Shown here: piece after piece, positions 20,569 to 28,893 of the stretch
Layout of the letters: each line of letters opens with the position of its first letter
How positions within the stretch are numbered: the first letter of the stretch is position 1
NCBI GenBank assembly: GCA_947258865.1
Contig: CAMYKC010000053.1
Span: 2,525 to 39,551 of the forward strand
From: an uncultured Lysobacterales bacterium
GTDB taxonomy: Bacteria > Pseudomonadota > Gammaproteobacteria > Xanthomonadales > SZUA-36
Direction: 5' to 3'
DNA length: 37,027 nucleotides
Made by a program: the position numbers and the translations under genes
Notes under the pieces: generated by a model
Database searches by the model: none
Told to the model about the DNA's origin: nothing
Seen by the model: the letters and a program-made list of their open reading frames with translations, nothing else

Positions 20569-21318
20569 ATGGCTACCAAGAAGCTGAAAAAGAAAGTACA
20601 ACGTAAATCAACCGTCCGCAAGACCGATAATCCTGTCGTCGATTCGGCACGGGATATCTGGCTGGCAGGCCTCGGTGCCTTCAGTGTCGCCCAGCAGGAA
20701 GGCGAGAAGTTCATCAAGGACGGCAACAAGCTGTTTGAGCGGCTGGTGAAAGAAGGCAACAAGCTCGAAAGAAGGACGCGCAAAGACGTTGAAGGCGCAT
20801 TCGATGACATGCGGGGTGATTTCGAGACCCGCGTCAAGGACATTCGCGGTGAAGTCGAAACCCGCGTAAAAGATTTCCGTGGCGAAATCGAGACTCGCGT
20901 AAGCGATATTCGTGATGATTTCGAGACTCGTTTCGAACCGGTTCGCAAGCAGAGAGAAGAAGTCGAAAAACAGGCTGACTCTGTACGCAAGCAGGCCAAC
21001 GAAGGCTGGGACAAGCTCGAAAACCTGTTCAAGGATCGCGTCGCGGACGTATTGGCGGCCCTGGGGATTCCGAGCCGTGATGACATGGACAGCCTGAACC
21101 GGCGTGTCCAGTCGCTTTCCCGGAAAGTATCCGAACTGGATAAGAAAGCCACGACGGTAAAAAAGCCGGCAAAGGCCAAGGCTAGAACAGCCTCCAGGGC
21201 GAAGGCCGTTAAGGCTGCGCCCAGGAAGACGGCGCCGAAGAAAGTTGCAGTGAAGAAGACCGTTGCCAGGAAAGCTGCACCGAAAAAAGCAGCAGTTGAG
21301 ACACCCAAGGCAGCTTAG
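20569..21318 (+). CDS. phasin family protein (PhaF/PhaI-like) with internal 11-residue repeats and Lys/Ala-rich C-terminal tail
   Basis: NPVVDSARDIWLAGLGAFSVAQQEGEKFIKDGNKLFERLVKEGNKLE is phasin-like; tail KKPAKAKARTASRAKAVKAAPRKTAPKKVAVKKTVARKAAPKKAA resembles PhaF/histone H1-like tails; strong RBS aggagg upstream. Confidence 0.85.
   Translation: MATKKLKKKVQRKSTVRKTDNPVVDSARDIWLAGLGAFSVAQQEGEKFIKDGNKLFERLVKEGNKLERRTRKDVEGAFDDMRGDFETRVKDIRGEVETRVKDFRGEIETRVSDIRDDFETRFEPVRKQREEVEKQADSVRKQANEGWDKLENLFKDRVADVLAALGIPSRDDMDSLNRRVQSLSRKVSELDKKATTVKKPAKAKARTASRAKAVKAAPRKTAPKKVAVKKTVARKAAPKKAAVETPKAA
20806..20937 (+). repeat. four 33-bp in-frame repeats encoding 11-residue units
   Basis: DMRGDFETRVK / DIRGEVETRVK / DFRGEIETRVS / DIRDDFETRFE, exactly 11 codons each. 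Confidence 0.9.
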
Positions 21319-21393
21319 TACTTCTACCCAGGGTTCAGGCCCGGTCTCTCCGATGGGCCGTACACTATCAGGAACCCCCTGATATCCCTCTTC

Positions 21394-21420
21394 AGGCCGG
21401 CGTCCCGCCGGCCTTTTTTT
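21394..21420 (+). terminator. Rho-independent terminator of the phasin gene
   Basis: aggccggcg-tcc-cgccggcct followed by tttttt; 9-bp perfect stem plus T-tract. Confidence 0.9.
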
Positions 21421-22063
21421 ATCCGGTACGGGACAGGTAGCTGTTTGCCATTTCCATGAACTGGCTCTTTTCCGGCTCGCGCAGATAGGGCGTCACCATG
21501 AGAAGGACACGGGCGATCGCGGAGGTCTGCGCCGAACTGTCCGCAAGCCCGCCGGGATCGAACAGGTCTGCAAAGGGAATCCAGTAGGTCAGCGCCAACA
21601 AAAGGCTGTCCGCCAACATTTCCTTTTGCAAGGCATGAATTTGAATGGCTCCGGCCTGTTCCAGGCCTCCAAGCGAGTTCCAGGCCGCCTGCCGTTCCCG
21701 GATGAGCAAGCCGCGCATAGCCCGGTCCAGGTCTGGGATTCGTGTGGTCAGGTCAGCCAGGTTCCGATACAGAAACCGATACTCCCCCTTGAGTTCAAAA
21801 CTGAGGTGCATCTGAAACCAAAGATCCTCGGCCTGCAACAAAATATCCTCAGGGATTTCTATCAGGGGTTGAAATCGAACCAGGAACCGCTTGAATAACT
21901 CGATGACGATTTCATCTTTCTTACGGAAATGATAGTAAAGGTTTCCCGGACTGATGTCGGCTTCATCGGCGATGTGGTTGGTCGTGACGTTGGGTTCACC
22001 GAATTCGTTGAACAGGTCGAGGCTGGTGCCGAGGATCAATTCCCTGGTGTCGCGCCTTGCCAT
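21419..22063 (-). CDS. TetR family transcriptional regulator
   Basis: N-terminal HTH: RELILGTSLDLFNEFGEPNVTTNHIADEADISPGNLYYHFRKKDEIVIELFKRF. Confidence 0.92.
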   Translation of the reverse strand: MARRDTRELILGTSLDLFNEFGEPNVTTNHIADEADISPGNLYYHFRKKDEIVIELFKRFLVRFQPLIEIPEDILLQAEDLWFQMHLSFELKGEYRFLYRNLADLTTRIPDLDRAMRGLLIRERQAAWNSLGGLEQAGAIQIHALQKEMLADSLLLALTYWIPFADLFDPGGLADSSAQTSAIARVLLMVTPYLREPEKSQFMEMANSYLSRTG

Positions 22064-22067
22064 CCCG

Positions 22068-22331
22068 TCAGAAAGTGCCGCCCAGTTTTCTTACCAGTTC
22101 AACATATTGGCGTTGTGCTTCGTCCTGAGTCGTTCCCGCAAGCTTTTCCCATGCCTCGAATTTGGCAACCCCGACAAAGTCGAAAAAACCGGGTTTTTTG
22201 CCGTGGACATCGCCCTCGGATCCCTGTTTGAACAGGGCGTAAAGCTGCAACATCGTCGTGTCATCAGGCCGTTCGGCCAGGGATTTTACCGCATCGGCGG
22301 CTTGCTCAAACTCCGCATGTTCATTGCTCAT
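22068..22331 (-). CDS. acyl-CoA-binding protein (ACBP family)
   Basis: MSNEHAEFEQAADAVKSLAERPDDTTMLQLYALFKQGSEGDVHGKKPGFFDFVGVAKFEAWEKLAGTTQDEAQRQYVELV matches the ACBP consensus (LYALFKQ..GD......PG..D..G.AK..AW..L.G...EA...Y). Confidence 0.95.
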   Translation of the reverse strand: MSNEHAEFEQAADAVKSLAERPDDTTMLQLYALFKQGSEGDVHGKKPGFFDFVGVAKFEAWEKLAGTTQDEAQRQYVELVRKLGGTF

Positions 22332-22437
22332 TATCCGCGCTCTCCAGTGCGTGGCCTTTAGTCACTCCGGCCTTGTGTTCTGTTATGATCCTATCACGAT
22401 ATGCACCCGCGCCGTTCTTCATTCTGGAGTCGAGTCT

Positions 22438-24423
22438 ATGAGTTATTTTGTTACCGGCGGAACCGGTTTTATAGGGCAAAACCTTATCGAGTTGCTACTC
22501 AAACGCAGGGGTAAAATTTATGTACTGGTGCGAAAGGGGTCAAGGGACAAGCTCAATCGCCTCACAGAGCGATTGGGTAAGGCCGCTGCCGCTAAAGTTG
22601 TTCCTGTTACCGGAGATCTCACCAGGCCTTTCCTGGGGATATCGCCGGCCCAGCGCAAGGGACTGACAGAAAAAATCGATCATGTCTTTCACCTCGCGGC
22701 CATTTACGACCTGAAGGCCGATGCCGCCAGCCAGGAAGCCGCCAATATCAACGGCACCCAAAACGCTGTCCGATTCGCTGAGACCGTAAAGGCGAAGCGT
22801 TTTCATCACGTCAGTTCCATTGCCGCGGCAGGGCTTTATCCCGGAATCTTTACCGAAGACATGTTCGAGGAAGCCACGGGACTGGAAAATCCCTATTTCC
22901 GCACCAAGCACGATTCCGAGGGGATCGTTCGTAAAAAGTGCAAAATTCCCTGGCGTATCTACCGGCCGGGTATCGTGGTTGGAAACTCAGAAACCGGTGA
23001 GATCGATAAGATCGATGGACCCTATTATTTCTTCAAGCTGATTCAGAAGATGCGCCGGGCCATGCCTGCCTGGATGCCCACGATCGGGGTGGAGGGGGGC
23101 AGGATCAATATCGTACCGGTGGATTTCGTGGTGAAGGCGATGGACCACATTGCACATTTGCCCAGGCAGGACGGAAAGTGTTTTCACCTGACGGATCCCA
23201 AGCCCAGGCGGATTGGAGAGGTGCTGAATATTTTCGCCGAGGCCGCGCATGCGCCGCAGATGAGCATGCGCATCGACGCAAGGCTGTTCAATTATATTCC
23301 TGGCGCACTGAAGCAGGGCTTGTCAATGCTGCCGCCGATCCGGCGGATCTACCGGCAGGTTTTGAGTGATTTGGGCATGCCGTCTGAGGTTCTGCAGTTC
23401 ATCAATTACCCGACAAAATTCGATTCCAGGGACACCCACAAATTGCTTAAGGGGACCGGTATCACGGTCCCGCGCCTGGATGATTACGCCTGGCGTTTGT
23501 GGGATTACTGGGAACGGAACCTGGATCCCGATCTGTTCATCGATCGCAGCCTGAGAGGGCACGTAAGCGGCAAGGTGGTTGTCGTCACGGGCGGTTCTTC
23601 GGGGATCGGGCAGGCCACCGCGTTGATGATGGCGCGCGCCGGTGCACGGATCGCGATCGTTGCCCGCGATGAGAGCAAGCTCGCCGATACCGTGCGTGAA
23701 ATCGAGGAGGAGGGCGGCGAGGCCAAAGCCTTTTCCGCCGACCTTGCCGACATGGGGGCCTGTGACGCGGTGATCAAGCAGATTAATGCCGAGATGGGCG
23801 GTATCGATGTATTGGTCAACAACGCGGGGCGCTCAATACGGCGGTCGATCGCGACGTCCTACGACCGCTTCCATGATTTTGAACGCTGCATGCAGCTGAA
23901 TTATTTCGGCAGCCTGCGCCTGATCATGGGCGTACTGCCGGGCATGCAGAAAAAACGCAGTGGCCACATCATCAATATCTCGTCCATCGGTGTACTGTCC
24001 AACGCGCCGAGGTTCTCGGCTTACGTGTCGTCCAAGGCGGCGCTCGATGCTTTTTCACGCTGCGCCGCATCCGAATTCAGCGACACCGGTGTGCGCTTTA
24101 CGACGATCAATATGCCGCTGGTGCGCACGCCCATGATCGCGCCGACGAAAATCTATGACAACGTACCTACCATTGCGCCAGACGAGGCGGCAGCCATGGT
24201 CAAACAGGCTGTGATCTACAAGCCGCTCCGGATCGCAACACGGCTGGGTATTTTTGCCCAGGTGCTGCACGCTGTCGCTCCGAAAGTCTCCGAGATCATC
24301 ATGAACAGCGCTTTTCGAATGTTCCCGGATTCCGCGGCATCGAAGGGGCTAAAAGATCACCAGGCAGAGGCCTCACAGGAGCAGGTCGCCTTCGCGAGCC
24401 TGATGAGGGGCATACATTGGTAA
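22438..24423 (+). CDS. alcohol-forming fatty acyl-CoA reductase (extended-SDR reductase domain fused to a C-terminal SDR), Marinobacter FAR-like
   Basis: MSYFVTGGTGFIGQNLIELLLKRRGKIYVLVRKGS; IDHVFHLAAIYDL; ...FHHVSSIAAAGL; second Rossmann VVVVTGGSSGIGQATALMMARAGA; NNAGRSIRRSIATSYDRFHDFERCMQLNYFGSLRLIMG; SAYVSSKAALDAFSRCAASEF. Start at ATG 22438, not ORF-track 22258. Resembles the Marinobacter fatty acyl-CoA reductase as recalled, including length (661 aa). Confidence 0.92.
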   Translation: MSYFVTGGTGFIGQNLIELLLKRRGKIYVLVRKGSRDKLNRLTERLGKAAAAKVVPVTGDLTRPFLGISPAQRKGLTEKIDHVFHLAAIYDLKADAASQEAANINGTQNAVRFAETVKAKRFHHVSSIAAAGLYPGIFTEDMFEEATGLENPYFRTKHDSEGIVRKKCKIPWRIYRPGIVVGNSETGEIDKIDGPYYFFKLIQKMRRAMPAWMPTIGVEGGRINIVPVDFVVKAMDHIAHLPRQDGKCFHLTDPKPRRIGEVLNIFAEAAHAPQMSMRIDARLFNYIPGALKQGLSMLPPIRRIYRQVLSDLGMPSEVLQFINYPTKFDSRDTHKLLKGTGITVPRLDDYAWRLWDYWERNLDPDLFIDRSLRGHVSGKVVVVTGGSSGIGQATALMMARAGARIAIVARDESKLADTVREIEEEGGEAKAFSADLADMGACDAVIKQINAEMGGIDVLVNNAGRSIRRSIATSYDRFHDFERCMQLNYFGSLRLIMGVLPGMQKKRSGHIINISSIGVLSNAPRFSAYVSSKAALDAFSRCAASEFSDTGVRFTTINMPLVRTPMIAPTKIYDNVPTIAPDEAAAMVKQAVIYKPLRIATRLGIFAQVLHAVAPKVSEIIMNSAFRMFPDSAASKGLKDHQAEASQEQVAFASLMRGIHW

Positions 24424-24482
24424 CCGGAGAACAGTTACTGGAAGCCATCGCATACGCTTCCTGAGACAGACAGGCTTTTGCA

Positions 24483-25073
24483 ATGGGTAAGCCCGGGGCC
24501 GAACGCCTTTACCAGATGCTGGCGCGCAACCACGCCCTGGCCGGGGAAATTCAGGCCAGCGGCTTTCCCCTGCCGCGGTTTGAGATTCTGCAGCAATGGC
24601 AGCGCAACAGGATCGCCACGAGTTTTGAGGACCTGATCCGGCAGGAGGGCTATCGGCCTGCGGTGGTTTTCTTTCTGTCGGAAATCTATGGTGGTCTGGA
24701 TTTCCGTGAACGCGACCAGGATATGGGCAAAGTGATGCCGGTCATGACGCGGTTTCTTCCGGACCATGCCCTTTTTACGATGTCCGAGGCATTCGAGTTA
24801 CAGGCAATCAGCCTGGAATTCGATATGGGCATGGCCGGCTACATGGAACAGGAAAAGATCGACAGCCTGGACATGGCCCGTTACTGTGAGGTTTACCGCG
24901 CGCGCAGCGAAAAGGCCGGCCGGGAACGTCAGATCCTGCTTATCCGGAAGCTCGGATATGACCTCGATAAACTGGTCGGAAAACCCCTGGTCAATTACCT
25001 GGTCAGGTTGGGGAGTGGGCTGCGATGGAAAAAATGTTTGCAGGAGCGGAGAATCCTTTCGGATTTTAGTTAA
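24483..25073 (+). CDS. conserved hypothetical protein with FFLxExYG...DFxxRDxD motif ('FFLEELY motif'-like)
   Basis: VVFFLSEIYGGLDFRERDQDMGKVMPVMTRFLP; 196 aa; 59 bp downstream of the reductase on the same strand. Confidence 0.65.
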   Translation: MGKPGAERLYQMLARNHALAGEIQASGFPLPRFEILQQWQRNRIATSFEDLIRQEGYRPAVVFFLSEIYGGLDFRERDQDMGKVMPVMTRFLPDHALFTMSEAFELQAISLEFDMGMAGYMEQEKIDSLDMARYCEVYRARSEKAGRERQILLIRKLGYDLDKLVGKPLVNYLVRLGSGLRWKKCLQERRILSDFS

Positions 25074-25353
25074 AGGTACAATCAAAGTGCTCGGCGAGGT
25101 AACGCGTGATTTCATCTTCAATCTGTTTCTTGAGAAACATCAGCATCAACCCGAGTTGCGCCCTGATCCGGATCTCTCCATCGCGGACGGTAATCATGCC
25201 GTTCACGCCGGGCCGTTCGAAGTGAATGTGATCGCCGCTCCAGCCATAATCGATTTGAAATTTTTGCGCCAGGTCAGCGGCCAGTTCGTCAGCCGCCGAT
25301 TGGGCTTCCTCCCTTGGCATGGTGTGCCGTGCGCTCATATCGATGGAAGACAT
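25066..25353 (-). CDS. polyhydroxyalkanoic acid system / PHA-granule-region family protein
   Basis: 95 aa; REEAQSAADELAADLAQKFQIDYGWSGDHIHFERPGVNGMITVRDGEIRIRAQLGLMLMFLKKQIEDEITRYLAEHF has the GVNG and LGxLLxxxKxxIExEI pattern of the family. Confidence 0.8.
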   Translation of the reverse strand: MSSIDMSARHTMPREEAQSAADELAADLAQKFQIDYGWSGDHIHFERPGVNGMITVRDGEIRIRAQLGLMLMFLKKQIEDEITRYLAEHFDCTFN

Positions 25354-25448
25354 GCAAATGAACCGTGGTCGCTAAAGCGAATCAGTTTAGACTTGCTAAC
25401 TTCGCTATGCCAGTCCCGCGGCCAGCCGCGGCGTTCGGGGAGCAGGCA

Positions 25449-26420
25449 GTGAAGCCGTCCACCCGCCGCTTGCTCCTTCTGATACCACTTGGTTTTTTTC
25501 TGATGCTGCTGGTCTTGTACCTGGCTGTGGACAAGTGGCTGGAGTCAGCGGGAGGGCGGCATGCTCTGGAACGAGCGATCAGCGATCGGATCGGGATGGA
25601 CGTGAAGCTGCAGGGCGATTTCAACATCATGCTCCTCCCCGCGATTGGCGTGTCCGGAACAAACCTCGAGATAAGCGCTTTTTCTGCAGGCGAACCGGTT
25701 GCGCGTGCAGGAAGATATGAAATCGTGGTCGCATTGGGACCACTGATTGACAAGCGGGTGCGGGTCGACAATTTCGTACTTGAATCACTGCAGTTGACCG
25801 GGCCGGGTGAAGGTACCGGTCAGTTAGGGATAGAAAGGGTCGAGTTCCGGGAATTCGAGAAAGACAAGCCCACGCCATTCAGTGTGACAACCACCGAACT
25901 GGGAAACATCGAGGGTGAATTCCGCTGGATGGCCGGAGACTCGGTCCTGGCTACGGATTTTGAGTGGCGGATCGAGGGGGCCGGGGTTCTGAACTTACGA
26001 TCATCGACATCACTGGTGAATTATTCCGGCTCCCTGGCAGCCTCTTACCTTGCGCCGGGATCGGAACAAGTGATCAATGCCTCAACGAACTACGAATACC
26101 GGCCCGACAAAATCACACTGACCGAACTCGGCCTGGAGTCTGTGGGGCAGGAAGCAGGTGGATCGGGCTGTCTCTGGATGGGGGGATTGCCGTCATTGAA
26201 TCTGAACCTGGTTGCGGATTTCCTGGACCTGGACGAACTGCGCACTGTGGCGCCCGGAAGCGGGGCGGGAGTGGGCGAGTTGCCGCTGGAAGTCCGGATT
26301 CGATTGACCGCACAGGAAGTGCGGACCAGCGGGGTGATCGCTCGCGAGGTTGCTTTCAGATTGGGTGGGGAACCGTCCTGTGAGGTCATGGAAAGCCCAG
26401 CCGCCGATCGGGTGCAATAG
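25449..26420 (+). CDS. AsmA-like protein (short)
   Basis: TM segment RLLLLIPLGFFLMLLVLYLAVDKWL followed by AsmA-like RIGMDVKLQGDFNIMLLPAIGVSGTNLEIS...GEPVARAGRYEIVVALGPLIDKRVRVDNFVLE. GTG start at 25449 is inferred. Confidence 0.65.
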   Translation: MKPSTRRLLLLIPLGFFLMLLVLYLAVDKWLESAGGRHALERAISDRIGMDVKLQGDFNIMLLPAIGVSGTNLEISAFSAGEPVARAGRYEIVVALGPLIDKRVRVDNFVLESLQLTGPGEGTGQLGIERVEFREFEKDKPTPFSVTTTELGNIEGEFRWMAGDSVLATDFEWRIEGAGVLNLRSSTSLVNYSGSLAASYLAPGSEQVINASTNYEYRPDKITLTELGLESVGQEAGGSGCLWMGGLPSLNLNLVADFLDLDELRTVAPGSGAGVGELPLEVRIRLTAQEVRTSGVIAREVAFRLGGEPSCEVMESPAADRVQ

Positions 26421-26494
26421 GGCGGTATGCGTCCCGAGGCGAAAACTATACAATACCGGCTGGGTCCAGCATCACGCAATCGGGCAGGCGCGCA

Positions 26495-27601
26495 TTGAGT
26501 AAATCACACAAGGACACGGACGATCTGGAAGCGGTCCGGGACGAGATCGACGGCCTCGATGAACAGATACAAAAGCTGATCAGCGAACGGGCACGGCTGG
26601 CTTTTCGCGTGAGAGAAAGCAAGAGTGCTTCGCAGGATGCGGTCGAGTTATATCGTCCCGAGCGGGAAGCCCAGGTTCTCAGGTCCGTACTGGAAAGGAA
26701 CCAGGGCCCTTTGAGTGACCAGGAGATGCTACGGCTGTTCCGCGAAATCATGTCGGCCTGCCTGGCGCAACAGGAGCCCCTGAAGGTGGCCTACCTCGGG
26801 CCGGAGGGGACGTTTACACAGCAAGCGGTCCACCGTCACTTCGGCCATTCCGTGCATACGCTCAGCCTGCCCGCCATCGATGATGTGTTCGAACAGGTCC
26901 AGGCCGGCGATGCAGACTTCGGCGTGGTTCCCGTTGAGAACTCTACCCAGGGAATCGTCAGTCATACGCTGGACATGTTCCTGCTTTCCGATCTCAAAAT
27001 CTGCGGAGAGATCGAACTGCGCGTCCACCAGAATCTGCTTACCCAGGCCAAGCGCCTGGATCAGATAGAGCGGATCTATTCGCACGAACAATCGCTTTCC
27101 CAGTGCAAGATGTGGCTGCGCGCTCATCTGCCGGGAGTGGAGCTGATTTCGGTGGGAAGCAACAGCGAAGCCGCGAGGCGTGTGCGCAGCACACCCGAAG
27201 CAGCAGCCATCGCGGGCCGCTCGGCCGCGGAAGTGTACGGATTGCCGGTACTGTGCGCGGATATCGAGGACCACCCGGATAATACGACCCGTTTCCTGGT
27301 CATAGGCCGGCAGATTTTTGCACCCTCAGGAGACGACAAGACGACGCTGCTGCTGTCTGGCCACGAAGGTCCCGGTTTACTTCACAGTCTGCTGGAGCCG
27401 TTCCAGGTTCATGGTCTGAACATGACACGGATCGAATCGCGGCCATCGCGGCTTGGGAAATGGGCATACGTGTTTTTCGTCGATGTTGAAGGGCATGCAC
27501 AAGACCCGCAATTGGCAGCCGCTTTAAAGGACCTGGAGAAGGTCAGCAAGTTATCCCGTATTCTCGGTTCTTATCCAAGGGCCGTCCTCACGCCGCCATG
27601 A
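26495..27601 (+). CDS. pheA: bifunctional chorismate mutase/prephenate dehydratase (P-protein)
   Basis: TTG start; chorismate mutase VRDEIDGLDEQIQKLISERARLAFRVRESK; PDT domain YLGPEGTFTQQAV, VPVENSTQGIVSHTLD; ACT domain MTRIESRPSRLGKWAYVFFVDVEGH. Confidence 0.96.
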   Translation: MSKSHKDTDDLEAVRDEIDGLDEQIQKLISERARLAFRVRESKSASQDAVELYRPEREAQVLRSVLERNQGPLSDQEMLRLFREIMSACLAQQEPLKVAYLGPEGTFTQQAVHRHFGHSVHTLSLPAIDDVFEQVQAGDADFGVVPVENSTQGIVSHTLDMFLLSDLKICGEIELRVHQNLLTQAKRLDQIERIYSHEQSLSQCKMWLRAHLPGVELISVGSNSEAARRVRSTPEAAAIAGRSAAEVYGLPVLCADIEDHPDNTTRFLVIGRQIFAPSGDDKTTLLLSGHEGPGLLHSLLEPFQVHGLNMTRIESRPSRLGKWAYVFFVDVEGHAQDPQLAAALKDLEKVSKLSRILGSYPRAVLTPP

Positions 27602-28828
27602 TCCTGGAGACGCAGCCGGCCGGCTCCCCGCTGCGGGGAGAGCTGACGCCGCCGGGTGACAAATCAATATCCCATCGCGCCCTGATTTTCAGCTGCCTGG
27701 CCAGCGGGCAGTCGCGCATAGAGGGATTGCTGGAGAGCGAAGATGTTCGGGCGACCGCGAACGCCTGCCGGCAACTGGGAATGAAACTGCGCGAAGAAGA
27801 TGGCTTGCTGGTGCTTGACGGCGTGGGCGAAGCGGGTCTGTCCGCGCCGCAAGCTCCACTCGATATGGGGAATTCCGGAACCGCCATGCGGCTGCTCGCG
27901 GGCGTGTTGGCCGCCCAGCCGTTCGCAACTGAACTGACCGGAGACGAATCACTCAGCCGGCGCCCCATGATGCGGATTGTTCAGCCGCTTTCGATGATGG
28001 GCGCCCGGATAGAAACAGCGGAAGGCGGTACTCCGCCATTGAGAATCACGGGCAACCCGGAATTGAAAGGGATCGAATACCACTCGCCGATCGCCAGCGC
28101 ACAGGTCAAGTCCTGCTTGCTCCTGGCCGGGCTCTATGCCGCGGGCCGCACCGCGGTTCTGGAGCCGCTCAAGAGCCGGGACCATACAGAGAAAATGTTG
28201 CCCGCATTCGGTGTTCAACTACACGGCGAATGCGGTGTACTGGGGGGAAGTAAGTTGACCGGAACTACGGTCAGGGTACCTGCCGATATTTCGTCCGCGG
28301 CATTTTTCATGGTGGCCGGATGGAGTCATCCATGTGATGCAGGCGATGGGAGCCGATTTGTCGATCCACGACCGCCGGTACTATGGAGAAGAAGCCGTTG
28401 GTGATCTCCGAATCCGCCACGCAGGCCCGTTGAATGGGATCGACATTCCCGAAAATCTGGTGCCTTCGCTTATCGACGAGTTGCCCGTTATCCTGGCGCT
28501 GGCAGCGACCTCCAGTGGAACCACGCGGCTCAGGGGCGCGGCGGAGCTGCGGGTCAAGGAAAGCGACCGACTGGCCGTGATGGCGCGCGGCCTGGGGGCG
28601 CTGGGTGTGAAGCTTAAAGAGTATGATGACGGCATGGATGTGCGCGGCGGCTCGATCGGTGGCGGAACGGTCGATGGCGCCGGAGATCATCGCTGCGCCA
28701 TGAGTTTCGCCATCCTGGGGCAGGGCGCTGATTCTCCGCTGCGGGTTTCAGGAGCCGAGAATATTGACACGTCCTATCCTGGATTTGCGGATGATCTGAC
28801 GCGTGTCGGTGGGAATATTGCTGCGTGA
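27598..28828 (+). pseudogene. aroA: 3-phosphoshikimate 1-carboxyvinyltransferase (EPSP synthase) with internal deletion/frameshift
   Basis: N-terminal frame 27598..28404: GELTPPGDKSISHRALI, DMGNSGTAMRLLAG, SAQVKSCLLLAGLYA, DISSAAFFMVAG. C-terminal frame ending at 28828: GVIHVMQAMGADL, ELRVKESDRLAVMARGL, GDHRCAMSFAIL. The segment normally between AAFFxVAG and GVIxxMxxMGA is missing. Confidence 0.88.
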
Positions 28829-28893
28829 GGCCGCGATGCGGCGGACCGAATGAAGCACGGGCATGGCCCGCATGTGCAGGTTTGGAGTGAAAC

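Noticed and set aside
20520-21308. 262-aa minus-strand ORF opposite the phasin gene
   Set aside because: Low-complexity Ser/Leu/Phe/Ala translation generated by antisense reading of the repeats and Lys/Ala tail.
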